Origin: Treponema sp. UBA1233
GTDB lineage: Bacteria > Spirochaetota > Spirochaetia > Treponematales > Treponemataceae
Direction: 5' to 3'
Assembly: GCA_002309305.1 (NCBI GenBank)
Contig: DBWR01000071.1
Coordinates: 52,727-84,757 of the forward strand
DNA length: 32,031 nt
Shown: piece by piece, positions 1 to 7,759 of the stretch
Layout: each line of letters begins with the position of its first letter
Position numbering within the stretch: the first letter of the stretch is position 1
Notes under the pieces: model-generated
The model's database searches: none
The model's input: only the letters and a program-made list of their open reading frames with translations
Told to the model about the DNA's origin: nothing
Program-made: the position numbers and the translations under genes

Positions 1-58
1 GGGGCAGACTGTAAATCTGTTGGCTCGTCCTTCGTAGGTCCGAATCCTTCACTCCCCA
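1..58 (+). tRNA. tRNA-Tyr (GTA), 5' end cut by the window edge
   Basis: The anticodon arm is complete: stem gcaga/tctgt around the seven-base loop ctgtaaa, which places anticodon GTA at 11-13 and so reads Tyr codons. A short variable region follows, then a T arm with loop tccgaat and the 3' acceptor strand actcccc with discriminator A58. The acceptor 5' strand and D arm lie outside the window. No CCA is encoded after A58. The T stem as I draw it has one mismatch (t32-type pair at its second position), which is tolerable but lowers certainty a little. Confidence 0.88.
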
Positions 59-63
59 AAGAG

Positions 64-94
64 AGGTGTCAATTATGTTGGCACCTTTTTTTTT
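64..94 (+). terminator. Rho-independent terminator after tRNA-Tyr
   Basis: The stem aggtgtc (64-70) pairs with ggcacct (80-86), with one G-U pair, around a nine-base loop. A run of nine T follows at 86-94. It lies directly after the tRNA and separates it from the downstream protein operon. Confidence 0.85.
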
Positions 95-117
95 GCCTTG
101 ATTTTTGCCCTATCTAC

Positions 118-146
118 TAGAAAAAATATAAAACATGTAGTATAAT
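118..146 (+). promoter_or_regulatory. Probable sigma-70-type promoter for the MBL-mltG-dnaG-rpoD run
   Basis: A perfect TATAAT sits at 141-146. Seventeen bases upstream is TAGAAA at 118-123, four of six matches to TTGACA. Transcription would begin near 153, leaving a leader of about 55 bases before the GTG start at 208. The surrounding DNA is very AT-rich, so chance -10 matches are easy and confidence is moderate. Confidence 0.5.
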
Positions 147-207
147 TTAAAAAATTTTTTGTTATGTTTTAAAAAGTCATTTTTTCTTGAATGATAATGG
201 AGGAGTT

Positions 208-1152
208 GTGAAAATACATTTTTGGGGTGTCCGCGGTTCAATACCTACTCCCATTACACCCGAACAAGTCCAGGCAAAGATTGTTGCAGCTATCGAACGA
301 ATGACTCCTAAAGACCTTGAGTCAGAAGATTCGCGTACAAAATTCATAGCCTCTCTTCCTCCATGGCTTTTTGGTACTGTAGGTGGCAATACCTCCTGTA
401 TCGAGCTTACAAACAAAGCCGGACACCAGTTCATTCTGGACTGCGGTTCAGGACTCAGGGAGTTTTCCGTAAACGGAAAGAAAGCGGCAGACAACCATTA
501 TTCCGTATTCATGTCGCATTATCACTGGGACCACATACAGGGCATTCCATTTTGGGGTTCAACTTACGATCCCAGAGTCAAGATAGACTTGTATTCCACA
601 TTCCCAGACGCAGAAAGAATACTTGCAGAACAGAGCCGCTGCCCATATTTCCCGCTTAACGGATGCTGGGAATATATACGCGACCGTTTTACCTTCCACC
701 TGATAAAGGAACTGGAACCGTTTTATGTCGACGGTGTCAAGGTAATGTGCAAAAAGATGAAGCATCCGGGAAATTCCTATTCATTTTCTTTTGAGGAAGA
801 CGGAAAAAAGATTATTTATGCAACGGATGTTGAGCTTACCGCAAAAGATTATGATCTGACGAACAAAAACAATTACTTTTTTGAAAACGCCGACATCATG
901 ATACTTGACAGCCAGTACACGGGAGAAGAAGCCCTTAACAAGACTGACTGGGGCCACAGCATTTTCTGTTATGCAGTTGATTTTGCCAATGCATGGAAAG
1001 CTAAAAGCCTTTATTTCTTCCACCATGAGCCGACTTATAGCGACAAGAAGATTTATTCCGTATTGCGTGCCGCCAAATGGTACGAGGATTATTCCGCAAA
1101 GTACGACGTAGACATACACATTGCGATAGAAGGTCAGGAAATCGAAATATAA
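208..1152 (+). CDS. Metallo-beta-lactamase-fold hydrolase
   Basis: A 314-residue soluble protein of the metallo-beta-lactamase superfamily, probably a phosphodiesterase or other metal-dependent hydrolase; the substrate cannot be told from sequence. The motif HYHWDH (His104, His106, Asp108, His109) is the HxHxDH metal site. Later HPGNSYSF, DVELT and HHEP segments supply the other expected metal ligands. The protein opens MKIHFWGVRGSIPTP, the usual N-terminus of this subfamily. That is why I choose GTG at 208, with GGAGGA at 199-204, over an in-frame TTG at 187. The stop overlaps the mltG start by one base (TAATG), so the two are co-translated. A cytoplasmic location is inferred from the lack of a signal peptide. 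Confidence 0.85.
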   Translation: MKIHFWGVRGSIPTPITPEQVQAKIVAAIERMTPKDLESEDSRTKFIASLPPWLFGTVGGNTSCIELTNKAGHQFILDCGSGLREFSVNGKKAADNHYSVFMSHYHWDHIQGIPFWGSTYDPRVKIDLYSTFPDAERILAEQSRCPYFPLNGCWEYIRDRFTFHLIKELEPFYVDGVKVMCKKMKHPGNSYSFSFEEDGKKIIYATDVELTAKDYDLTNKNNYFFENADIMILDSQYTGEEALNKTDWGHSIFCYAVDFANAWKAKSLYFFHHEPTYSDKKIYSVLRAAKWYEDYSAKYDVDIHIAIEGQEIEI

Positions 1153-2192
1153 TGAAACACAAAGCTCTTGTCATTGTCCCCGTTGTCCTGCTGTCTTTAC
1201 TGGCTGTCGGGGCATTAACCGCATTTGTTTTCTGGAAGACGATGCAGACTCCCAAACAAAGTGACATGGACGGCCAGATGATTGAAATGAAGGTCCCATA
1301 TGGCATGTCGGTTCAGGAAGTTGCAGACGAACTTGAATCCAGGGGGCTGGTACGTTCTTCAAAGGTGTTTTATGCGGCCGTAAGGTTCAATCTTCTTGGT
1401 CTGGATGACGGATTTGAACTTAAGAGTGGCGTTTATGATCTAAAGGTCGGCTCTACGATGAAGGAACTTGCCGAAGAGCTGGAGAAGGGGCGTCCCGAAA
1501 CCATTTCCGTAAGCATTCCAGAGGGACTTACCATAAAAAAGATCGCACTTTTGCTGGAAGAGAACAATATTTGCAAGGCAGAAGAATTTGTTGACTGCTG
1601 TTACGACAAAACACTGCTGGCGGAATACAACATTCCGGCATCGTCTTTTCAGGGCTATCTTTTCCCTGACACGTATTTTTTCAACCCCAATTCATCGGCA
1701 GAAGAAGCATGCAGGAAACTTGTTGACACTTTTTTCCTCCGCGCAGAAACAATACCGGAACTAAGCGGCCTTTCACCCGAGGAACTTCACCAGAAACTCA
1801 TTCTTGCATCAATCGTTGAGCGTGAATACAGGGTTGCCGATGAAGCCCCAATAATCGCATCCGTCTTTACCAACAGGCTTAAAATCGACATGGGGCTATA
1901 TTCCTGTGCCACGATAGAATACATCATCACGGAAATAGAGGGCAAGCCACATCCGACAAGGATAACCTACGACGACCTCGAATCCGAAAGCATGTACAAT
2001 ACCTATAAGTGGAAGGGACTTCCTCCAGGACCAATTTCAAACCCAGGCATGGTAGCCCTAAAGGCAGCCGCAAAACCAGCGGACACGCCATATTATTATT
2101 TTGTTTTGACTAACCCGGATGCAGGCACCCACAGCTTTACAGAATCATTTGTGGAGCACAAGGAAGTCGAAAACATGATTACCAAGGACTGA
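1152..2192 (+). CDS. mltG: Endolytic murein transglycosylase MltG (YceG-like)
   Basis: A 346-residue membrane-anchored lytic transglycosylase. The family cleaves nascent glycan strands at the outer face of the cytoplasmic membrane and so sets glycan length. One transmembrane segment covers roughly residues 6-30. A LysM-like region follows, with KVPYGMSVQEVADELESRG, then the YceG catalytic domain with SIVEREY; Glu223 in that motif matches the catalytic Glu of E. coli MltG. The family signature YNTYKWKGLPPGPISNPG is intact near the C-terminus. The start is ATG at 1152, overlapping the previous stop by one base; reading further upstream in this frame only runs through the MBL gene. The stop in turn overlaps dnaG (TGATG). 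Length is normal for the family. Confidence 0.95.
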   Translation: MKHKALVIVPVVLLSLLAVGALTAFVFWKTMQTPKQSDMDGQMIEMKVPYGMSVQEVADELESRGLVRSSKVFYAAVRFNLLGLDDGFELKSGVYDLKVGSTMKELAEELEKGRPETISVSIPEGLTIKKIALLLEENNICKAEEFVDCCYDKTLLAEYNIPASSFQGYLFPDTYFFNPNSSAEEACRKLVDTFFLRAETIPELSGLSPEELHQKLILASIVEREYRVADEAPIIASVFTNRLKIDMGLYSCATIEYIITEIEGKPHPTRITYDDLESESMYNTYKWKGLPPGPISNPGMVALKAAAKPADTPYYYFVLTNPDAGTHSFTESFVEHKEVENMITKD

Positions 2193-4000
2193 TGAGCGGA
2201 TTTATAAGCCAGGAATCAATAGACGAAGTATCCTCCAAGACAGACATTGTTCAAGTAATAAATGAATATGTACCTCTGATTCAAAAGGGTAATGACTGGT
2301 CATGCTGCTGTCCTTTCCACAACGAAAAGACTCCCTCTTTTCATGTCTCAGCCGACAGACAGTTCTACCACTGTTTTGGTTGCGGAGTTGGGGGAACGGT
2401 ATTCAACTTTGTGATGGAAATGGAAAAGGTTTCTTTTCCTGGAGCCGTTGAAATTCTGGCAAAAAGGGCCGGAGTACAGCTCAGGTACAGCGATTCAGGA
2501 CAAAACTTTCAAAAGGAAGATCCTGATTCAAAACTCAAGGAAGACCTCATCAGCCTTTACAATAGGACAGCATCTCTTTTTCATTACTTTCTCATGGAAA
2601 CAGAAGCCGGAAATTTCGCCCTTGACTACATACTTAAGAGGGGATTGACCCGTGACACTCTGGAAAAGTTTAAAATAGGCTACTCACCGTCAGACAGAAG
2701 ATGGCTCAAGACTTTCCTCCGCAAAAAAAACTTCAGTGATGAATTTCTGGACAAATCTGGACTTTTCAGCAAAAAATATCCTGACTATGCATTTTTCTCA
2801 GACCGCCTCATGTTCCCCATTTTTGACCGCAAGGGTGATGTCGTAGCCATGGGAGGCCGTTTCCTACGCGGAGATCCAACCAACTCACCTAAATACCTTA
2901 ATTCCGGGGATTTGATCCAATACAAGAAGGGAAGCACGCTTTATGCATTTCATCTTGCAAAACAGGCCATACGTGAAAAGAAACAGGTCATCTTCTGCGA
3001 GGGATACATGGACTGCATCGCCTATCATCAGTGTGGGATTGACTATGCGGTTGCACCTTTGGGAACAGCCCTGACAAATGAGCAGATAGCCATCATAAAG
3101 CCCTTTGTCGATACCGTACTCCTTTCTTTTGACAGCGACGGGGCAGGCCAAAAAGCAACAAGGCGTGCCATATTGATGCTAAGGCAGCAGGGGCTTTCAG
3201 TTAAGATAATACAGCTCAGCAAAGGCAAAGATCCTGCAGAAATCATGCTGAATTTTGGTCCCGATACCTTGACAAATGACGTAAAATGTGCTATATTGGA
3301 TAATGATTATCTGTTATCTAAACTGCTAGAATTGTATTCTAAAGAAACCCCTGAAGGAAAGGCACATGCTTCCCTGGAGTTCTTTGAATACCTCGATGTC
3401 CTGCAGTCGGATGTGCAGAGAAATGCATGCCTGGAACAGTTGTGCCAGACATACGACATAGACCCGGAGGCAGCCAGAAAAGACTATTCAAACCGAGCAC
3501 GGCTTTCTCATCGTATCACCAGAACAAAAGAAGAACCGCAGAATAATTCAGAGAAACAGCAGAAAATAAAGCTTTCATCTGAACTGCGTGCTGTGATTAC
3601 AGCAATAACTGATGATAAGAGTTATTTTCAGCAGATGAGCCAAGAAATCTCGGTTGAAGATTTTGATGACCCTCAGGCAAAAAAATTGTTTATGTTACTT
3701 GCCGAGTGCAGTGCACAGGACAATTTTTCTGTAAGCAACATTTTGAACCGTTGCGACTCTGATGAATTAAAGGGACTGATAATGCAGTCAGTCGATGAGT
3801 ATTCTAACCACATCAATGAGTCTGTACGGGACAGCATAATGCTTATCAAGAAGAATTCCCTAACAAACAAACGCAAGGATATAATGTCCAGGATCCGCAA
3901 GGTGGAGCAGAGTTCCATTCCAGAGGATCGGGAGCGTTTGAAGGAACTGTTGTCGGAAAAAATGGACATAGACGCCCAGATTGCTTTGTTGAAAGGATAA
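2192..4000 (+). CDS. dnaG: DNA primase DnaG
   Basis: A 602-residue bacterial primase that makes RNA primers at the replication fork with the DnaB helicase. The CHC2 zinc site is complete: Cys40-x2-His43 and Cys61-x2-Cys64. The catalytic core carries RFLRGDPTNSPKYLNS and a TOPRIM domain with FCEGYMDC and FDSDGAGQKA, supplying the acidic metal ligands. The C-terminal 150 residues are weakly conserved and correspond to the DnaB-interacting region. It starts at ATG 2192 inside the mltG stop. rpoD follows after three bases, giving the dnaG-rpoD arrangement common in bacteria (macromolecular-synthesis operon), here without rpsU. Confidence 0.97.
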   Translation: MSGFISQESIDEVSSKTDIVQVINEYVPLIQKGNDWSCCCPFHNEKTPSFHVSADRQFYHCFGCGVGGTVFNFVMEMEKVSFPGAVEILAKRAGVQLRYSDSGQNFQKEDPDSKLKEDLISLYNRTASLFHYFLMETEAGNFALDYILKRGLTRDTLEKFKIGYSPSDRRWLKTFLRKKNFSDEFLDKSGLFSKKYPDYAFFSDRLMFPIFDRKGDVVAMGGRFLRGDPTNSPKYLNSGDLIQYKKGSTLYAFHLAKQAIREKKQVIFCEGYMDCIAYHQCGIDYAVAPLGTALTNEQIAIIKPFVDTVLLSFDSDGAGQKATRRAILMLRQQGLSVKIIQLSKGKDPAEIMLNFGPDTLTNDVKCAILDNDYLLSKLLELYSKETPEGKAHASLEFFEYLDVLQSDVQRNACLEQLCQTYDIDPEAARKDYSNRARLSHRITRTKEEPQNNSEKQQKIKLSSELRAVITAITDDKSYFQQMSQEISVEDFDDPQAKKLFMLLAECSAQDNFSVSNILNRCDSDELKGLIMQSVDEYSNHINESVRDSIMLIKKNSLTNKRKDIMSRIRKVEQSSIPEDRERLKELLSEKMDIDAQIALLKG

Positions 4001-4003
4001 ACC

Positions 4004-6328
4004 ATGGCAAAGATAAAATCTCCTGCTGAAAAAAAAGCAGGAACACAAAAGAAAACATCATCTAAAAAAACACAGGCTTCCACCGCTAAAGCCAAGAATT
4101 CAGAAAAATCAGCATCAACTCAAAAAAAGCAGGCTGCTAAAACTGCTAAGAAAGCCGTTGCCGATAAATCTGCCGCAAAGAAAAAGACATCAGCAAAAGA
4201 AGAAAAGAAGCCTTTAAAAAAGACCTCTGCTACGACAAAGAAAACCGCTGTAAAAAAGCCCGCTGCAAAGGCAAGTTCCGAAAAAAAGCCTGCCACAAAA
4301 AAACAGGCGGAAAAAAAGGTTCCTGCAAAAAAAACTGCGGCAAAGGCCTCATCTTCAAAGAGCTCATCTGCCAAAAGTTCTGCCGCAAAGACTACAGCAG
4401 AAAAAGCCGGTTCAGGAAAAAGCTCAAAGAACAATGCGGATAAGAAAAAATCAAGAAAGACCGAACTTGAAAAAGATGACAAGCCTATTCAGGCAGTTCA
4501 GGAAACTCAGGATGATTCAGGGGATGATTCTGATGAAGACATGGCACTTGATCCCCAGGTTCAAAAACTTCTGGATTATGCCAGGTCAAAGCAGGTAATT
4601 TCCTGGGACGAAATCACAGAAATGCTCACGCCAGAGTTCATTACTTCTCCCAATATGGAGGAAGTTCTAGAACTCCTGTCAAAAAACAACATTCAGGTCA
4701 TGGAAGAAACGGACGGGGATCCGCTTCTTGATGACGAAGAGGATGACGAGGGGCAAGAAGATGACGAAGATGTCCTTGAGTCAGAAGTCTCTGTAGAAGC
4801 AAAAATAGACAGCAACGGAAACCACCGCTTTGTTTCCAGCGACAAGGATTCCAATATTGATGATCCGATCAGGCTCTATCTGCGTGACATCGGAAAGGAA
4901 AACCTTCTTACAGCAGAACAGGAAGTCATGCTGTCAAAGAAAATGGAAGACGGTCAAAACATCATAAAGAACGTCATCAAAAACTCCGGCATGATGATTC
5001 CAGAATTCTATACCATTTCCCAAAAGGCCTTCATGAAAATAGACATTCATGAACAGGGAAGGGCCAGAAAGGAAATCAACGAGGAGATGGCTGAAAAACG
5101 CCGCCTAAAGAGCTGCTACAGTTCAATCCTAAAACCGCTCAAAGAAGAAATGAAGCAGTATATGGCTCTGAAAAAGACATTGAATGAAAACGATCAGAGC
5201 ATGGCGATTTTTGAAGATGATCAGCTTGTTGCACTCCGTGACAAAATCTCCCCCGAGTTGCAGAAAATCGACATTCAGATTGAGGAGATAGAACGCTTTT
5301 CTACAAAGTTCATAGACGCATCACAGCGTATTGATGAATATCATCGACGTCAGGAAAAGCGCATGAAGGAACTGAGGATTACTGATACTGCTGGCCTCCG
5401 TTCAATTGGACGCCGTCTTGCCACACATTCCGAAAGCCTCAAGCTTGAAAAGGAACTTGGATTGACTGCGGACGAGATTCGTGAAGTATACACTCAGATT
5501 CAAAAAATTGACCGCAAGCTCCGCCGTTTGGAATTTGAATTTGAAAACAGTGTAGATGAGATTCTTGACAAGACAAAAGAAATTTTACGCGGAAGACAGA
5601 TGATGGAACAGGCCAAAAACCGCCTGATCAACGCAAACCTCCGTCTTGTAGTCTCAATTGCAAAGAAGTATACCAACCGCGGACTGCAGCTTTTTGATTT
5701 GATTCAGGAAGGAAACATCGGACTTATCAAGGCTGTTGAGAAATTCGAATACCGAAAGGGATATAAATTTTCAACCTATGCCACATGGTGGATACGCCAG
5801 GCAATCACAAGATCCATTTCTGACCAGGCACGTACAATCCGTGTTCCTGTCCACATGATAGAGCAGATTAACAAGGTCGTTCGTGAAAGCAGGCAGCTTG
5901 TCCAGAAACTGGGTCGCGAACCTACAGATGAGGAGATTGCACAGCAGCTTTCATGGCCGGTAAGCCGTGTAAAACAGGTCAAGAATGTAGCCAGGGAGCC
6001 AATTTCCCTTGAAACTCCTATTGGAGAAGAAGAAGACAGTTCTCTCGGCGACTTCATCGAGGACAAGGAAGTTGAAAATCCTGCAACACAGACTTCATAC
6101 AAACTTCTTCAGGATCAGCTCAGGGAAGTTCTTGACACATTGCCTCCACGTGAACAGGAAGTACTCAAGATGAGGTTTGGACTTGAAGACGGATATTCAC
6201 TTACACTTGAGGAAGTTGGCCTTTACTTTAACGTCACCAGGGAACGCATCAGGCAGATTGAAGCCAAAGCCTTGAGGAGACTCAGACATCCAAGACGCGC
6301 ACAAAACCTCAGGGATTACATGGATTAA
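4004..6328 (+). CDS. rpoD: Primary sigma factor RpoD (sigma-70) with a Lys/Ala-rich N-terminal tail
   Basis: A 774-residue housekeeping sigma factor directing RNA polymerase to -10/-35 promoters. From about residue 181 it is a standard sigma-70: region 1.1 (about 183-235), an acidic stretch (about 236-262), region 1.2 (DDPIRLYLRDIG), a non-conserved insert, region 2 from about residue 566 (LIQEGNIGLIKAVEKF, YATWWIRQAI), region 3 and region 4 with VTRERIRQIEAKALRRLR. Before this lie about 155 residues of low complexity. By hand count residues 1-150 hold 48 Lys and 32 Ala, with PAKK- and KKTAAKAS-like repeats resembling histone H1 tails. The ATG at 4004 has a good AAAGGA at 3992-3997. An internal ATG at 4541 would give a 595-residue tail-less form but lacks a clear ribosome site. 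Confidence 0.96.
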   Translation: MAKIKSPAEKKAGTQKKTSSKKTQASTAKAKNSEKSASTQKKQAAKTAKKAVADKSAAKKKTSAKEEKKPLKKTSATTKKTAVKKPAAKASSEKKPATKKQAEKKVPAKKTAAKASSSKSSSAKSSAAKTTAEKAGSGKSSKNNADKKKSRKTELEKDDKPIQAVQETQDDSGDDSDEDMALDPQVQKLLDYARSKQVISWDEITEMLTPEFITSPNMEEVLELLSKNNIQVMEETDGDPLLDDEEDDEGQEDDEDVLESEVSVEAKIDSNGNHRFVSSDKDSNIDDPIRLYLRDIGKENLLTAEQEVMLSKKMEDGQNIIKNVIKNSGMMIPEFYTISQKAFMKIDIHEQGRARKEINEEMAEKRRLKSCYSSILKPLKEEMKQYMALKKTLNENDQSMAIFEDDQLVALRDKISPELQKIDIQIEEIERFSTKFIDASQRIDEYHRRQEKRMKELRITDTAGLRSIGRRLATHSESLKLEKELGLTADEIREVYTQIQKIDRKLRRLEFEFENSVDEILDKTKEILRGRQMMEQAKNRLINANLRLVVSIAKKYTNRGLQLFDLIQEGNIGLIKAVEKFEYRKGYKFSTYATWWIRQAITRSISDQARTIRVPVHMIEQINKVVRESRQLVQKLGREPTDEEIAQQLSWPVSRVKQVKNVAREPISLETPIGEEEDSSLGDFIEDKEVENPATQTSYKLLQDQLREVLDTLPPREQEVLKMRFGLEDGYSLTLEEVGLYFNVTRERIRQIEAKALRRLRHPRRAQNLRDYMD

Positions 6329-6351
6329 TTCAGTCATACAGGAAAAAATCC

Positions 6352-6395
6352 ATAGGGGAAGGGCATAAATCTCACTGGTTTTGACCTTCCTCTAT
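6352..6395 (+). terminator. Stem-loop after rpoD, possible weak terminator
   Basis: The arms ataggggaagg (6352-6362) and ccttcctctat (6385-6395) form an 11-pair stem with one G-U pair and a 22-base loop. No T run follows on the + strand, so it is not a textbook intrinsic terminator; it may partly terminate transcription or protect the 3' end of the rpoD message. Its last base is also the first base of the -35 of the next promoter. Confidence 0.45.
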
Positions 6396-6423
6396 AGACA
6401 CAAAATTTAAAATAGTGTATATT
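6395..6423 (+). promoter_or_regulatory. Sigma-70-type promoter for the zinc-ribbon gene and rnpB
   Basis: TAGACA (6395-6400, five of six to TTGACA) is followed after exactly 17 bases by TATATT (6418-6423, five of six to TATAAT). The predicted start is near 6430, giving a leader of about 37 bases before ATG 6467. This is one of the best promoter matches in the window. Confidence 0.7.
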
Positions 6424-6466
6424 CTAAAGATAGAGTATTTTTCAATTAATGTAGGGGTTAATACCG

Positions 6467-7312
6467 ATGCAAATGTCAGAAACTCTCGCTAAGCTTCAGA
6501 ATCTTCAGGATGTGCTTGGCGAAAAATATGCAATTAAGTCAAGTGTGGATGAACTTCCAAAAACTTTAAATGGCTCCAGGGAAAGTCTTGAGCGTTTCAA
6601 AAAAGAATACATCGAAAAAAATACAGAATATGAGGCCGAAAAGGAAAAGGTAAGCTCACTCAAAGCTGATCTTGAAGAAGCCGAACGTACTCGTGAAAAA
6701 TGCGAAAAGGAAATGGACGAAACCAGCACTCATCGCGAATATGAAATCCTTGACAAGCAGATTTCAGAAGCAACAGAAAAGGAAAACAGCATACGCAAAG
6801 AGCTTCAGAGGGAAGAAAAGAACCTTGCCGAATTGAAGGACATTTTGGAAAGCACCGAAATGCTCATTTCATCAACAGAAGCCGAATACAACGAACTTAA
6901 CGAATCTCTTGAAAAGGAACTTTCAGGTAAGAAAAAGCGTCTTGAAGAACTTGAAAAGATGGAAGCCTCAATGTCAGAAGGCATTGACCCTGAGACCGTT
7001 TTCAAATTCCAGCGCATCATACAGAGGAACAAAGAGGGTATTGTTGCCGTACGTGGAAGTGTGTGCAACGGATGCCACATGATTTTGCCCGCACAGTTTG
7101 CAGATGAAGTCCATCGCGGAGAAAAAATCCTCTTCTGCCCATATTGCAGCAGAATCCTCTATTACGAAGAAGCAGAAGAAAACGAAGAATCATATATTCC
7201 CACAGAGGTTGCTGGCAGCCTGGCTGGAGAAGATGAATCAGACAGTCCTGATTTTATTGAATCAGAAGATGGAGTTTCCATGGATGAAAAGACCATGGAT
7301 TTTGATGAATAA
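6467..7312 (+). CDS. Coiled-coil protein with C4-type zinc ribbon (FlgZ/HP0958-like family)
   Basis: A 281-residue cytoplasmic protein. Residues about 1-175 are charged and heptad-like, rich in Glu and Lys, and predict a long antiparallel coiled coil. A zinc ribbon follows with Cys200-x2-Cys203 and Cys224-x2-Cys227. This architecture matches the C4-type zinc ribbon family that includes Helicobacter HP0958 (FlgZ), which binds RNA and stabilises RpoN in that organism, and chlamydial CT398. A nucleic-acid or sigma-factor role here is inference only. The tail after the ribbon is acidic. The start is ATG 6467 with AGGGG at 6453-6457; ATG 6473 is an alternative. It has its own promoter after rpoD, and rnpB begins 16 bases after its stop. 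The same gene sits between rpoD and the mre cluster in T. pallidum, as I recall. Confidence 0.85.
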   Translation: MQMSETLAKLQNLQDVLGEKYAIKSSVDELPKTLNGSRESLERFKKEYIEKNTEYEAEKEKVSSLKADLEEAERTREKCEKEMDETSTHREYEILDKQISEATEKENSIRKELQREEKNLAELKDILESTEMLISSTEAEYNELNESLEKELSGKKKRLEELEKMEASMSEGIDPETVFKFQRIIQRNKEGIVAVRGSVCNGCHMILPAQFADEVHRGEKILFCPYCSRILYYEEAEENEESYIPTEVAGSLAGEDESDSPDFIESEDGVSMDEKTMDFDE

Positions 7313-7328
7313 CTGAATTAGAAAACGA

Positions 7329-7725
7329 GGATGTGTGGTCGCTCGCCAGGAGCTGATGACAGTTCTTTGGCGGGAGGTAAAGTCCGGGCTCCTTCGGAAA
7401 TGATGCCGGGTAATAACCGGGCGGAAAAAGAAAGTTGTCTAAGTAAAGGTTACCTTTGAACTGACATAACTCTTTTGGCCGACAGAAAGTGCTGCAGAAA
7501 ATAACCGCCTGTTTTACAGGTAAGGGTGAAAAGGCAGGGTAAGAGCCTACCGCATTTACGGCAACGCAAATGGCATAAGCAAACCTCATCAGGAGCAAAA
7601 TCATGCAGCGGTTTGGTATTCCGACCTTATACCGCGGGTAGATTGCTGGAGGCAACGGGCGACTGTTGTCGTGGATAGATGACCATGCGGGTTTATCCCG
7701 TGCCAGAACCCGGCTTACTGCATCC
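7329..7725 (+). ncRNA. rnpB: RNase P RNA (class A)
   Basis: The catalytic RNA of RNase P, which trims tRNA 5' leaders. The conserved landmarks appear in order: CR-I gaggtaaagtccgggctcc at 7374-7392, agagcctaccgc at 7542-7553, gatagatgacc at 7674-7684 and cagaacccggcttac at 7704-7718. The P1 helix closes the molecule: ggatgtg (7329-7335) with tgcatcc-type bases at 7719-7725. The length, about 397 bases, fits class A. CR-I seems to have one more base (gaggTaaag) than the consensus I know. Only 16 bases separate it from the upstream stop, with no promoter I can see between them, so it is probably cut from a longer transcript. A run of five T after P1 (7726-7730) is the only terminator-like element. 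Confidence 0.95.
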
Positions 7726-7759
7726 TTTTTATATGAATGTAAAAAATTCTGGGTGGAAT

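Noticed and set aside
187..207. TTG start for the metallo-beta-lactamase protein
   Set aside because: The bases 199-204 are the ribosome site for GTG 208, and the family N-terminus MKIHFWGVRG begins there.
4160..4167. GCCGATAA, a perfect sigma-28 -10 string
   Set aside because: It lies inside rpoD coding sequence and has no TAAA element 11 bases upstream.
4120..4482. 120-codon minus-strand open frame rich in Phe and Ala opposite the RpoD tail
   Set aside because: Its composition is the mirror of the Lys/Ala-rich codons on the plus strand (AAG/AAA read as CTT/TTT), so it is a by-product of low complexity.
7679..7759. N-terminal extension of the TPR protein from ATG 7679 or 7733
   Set aside because: Codons 7679-7725 are conserved RNase P RNA, and neither ATG has a ribosome site.
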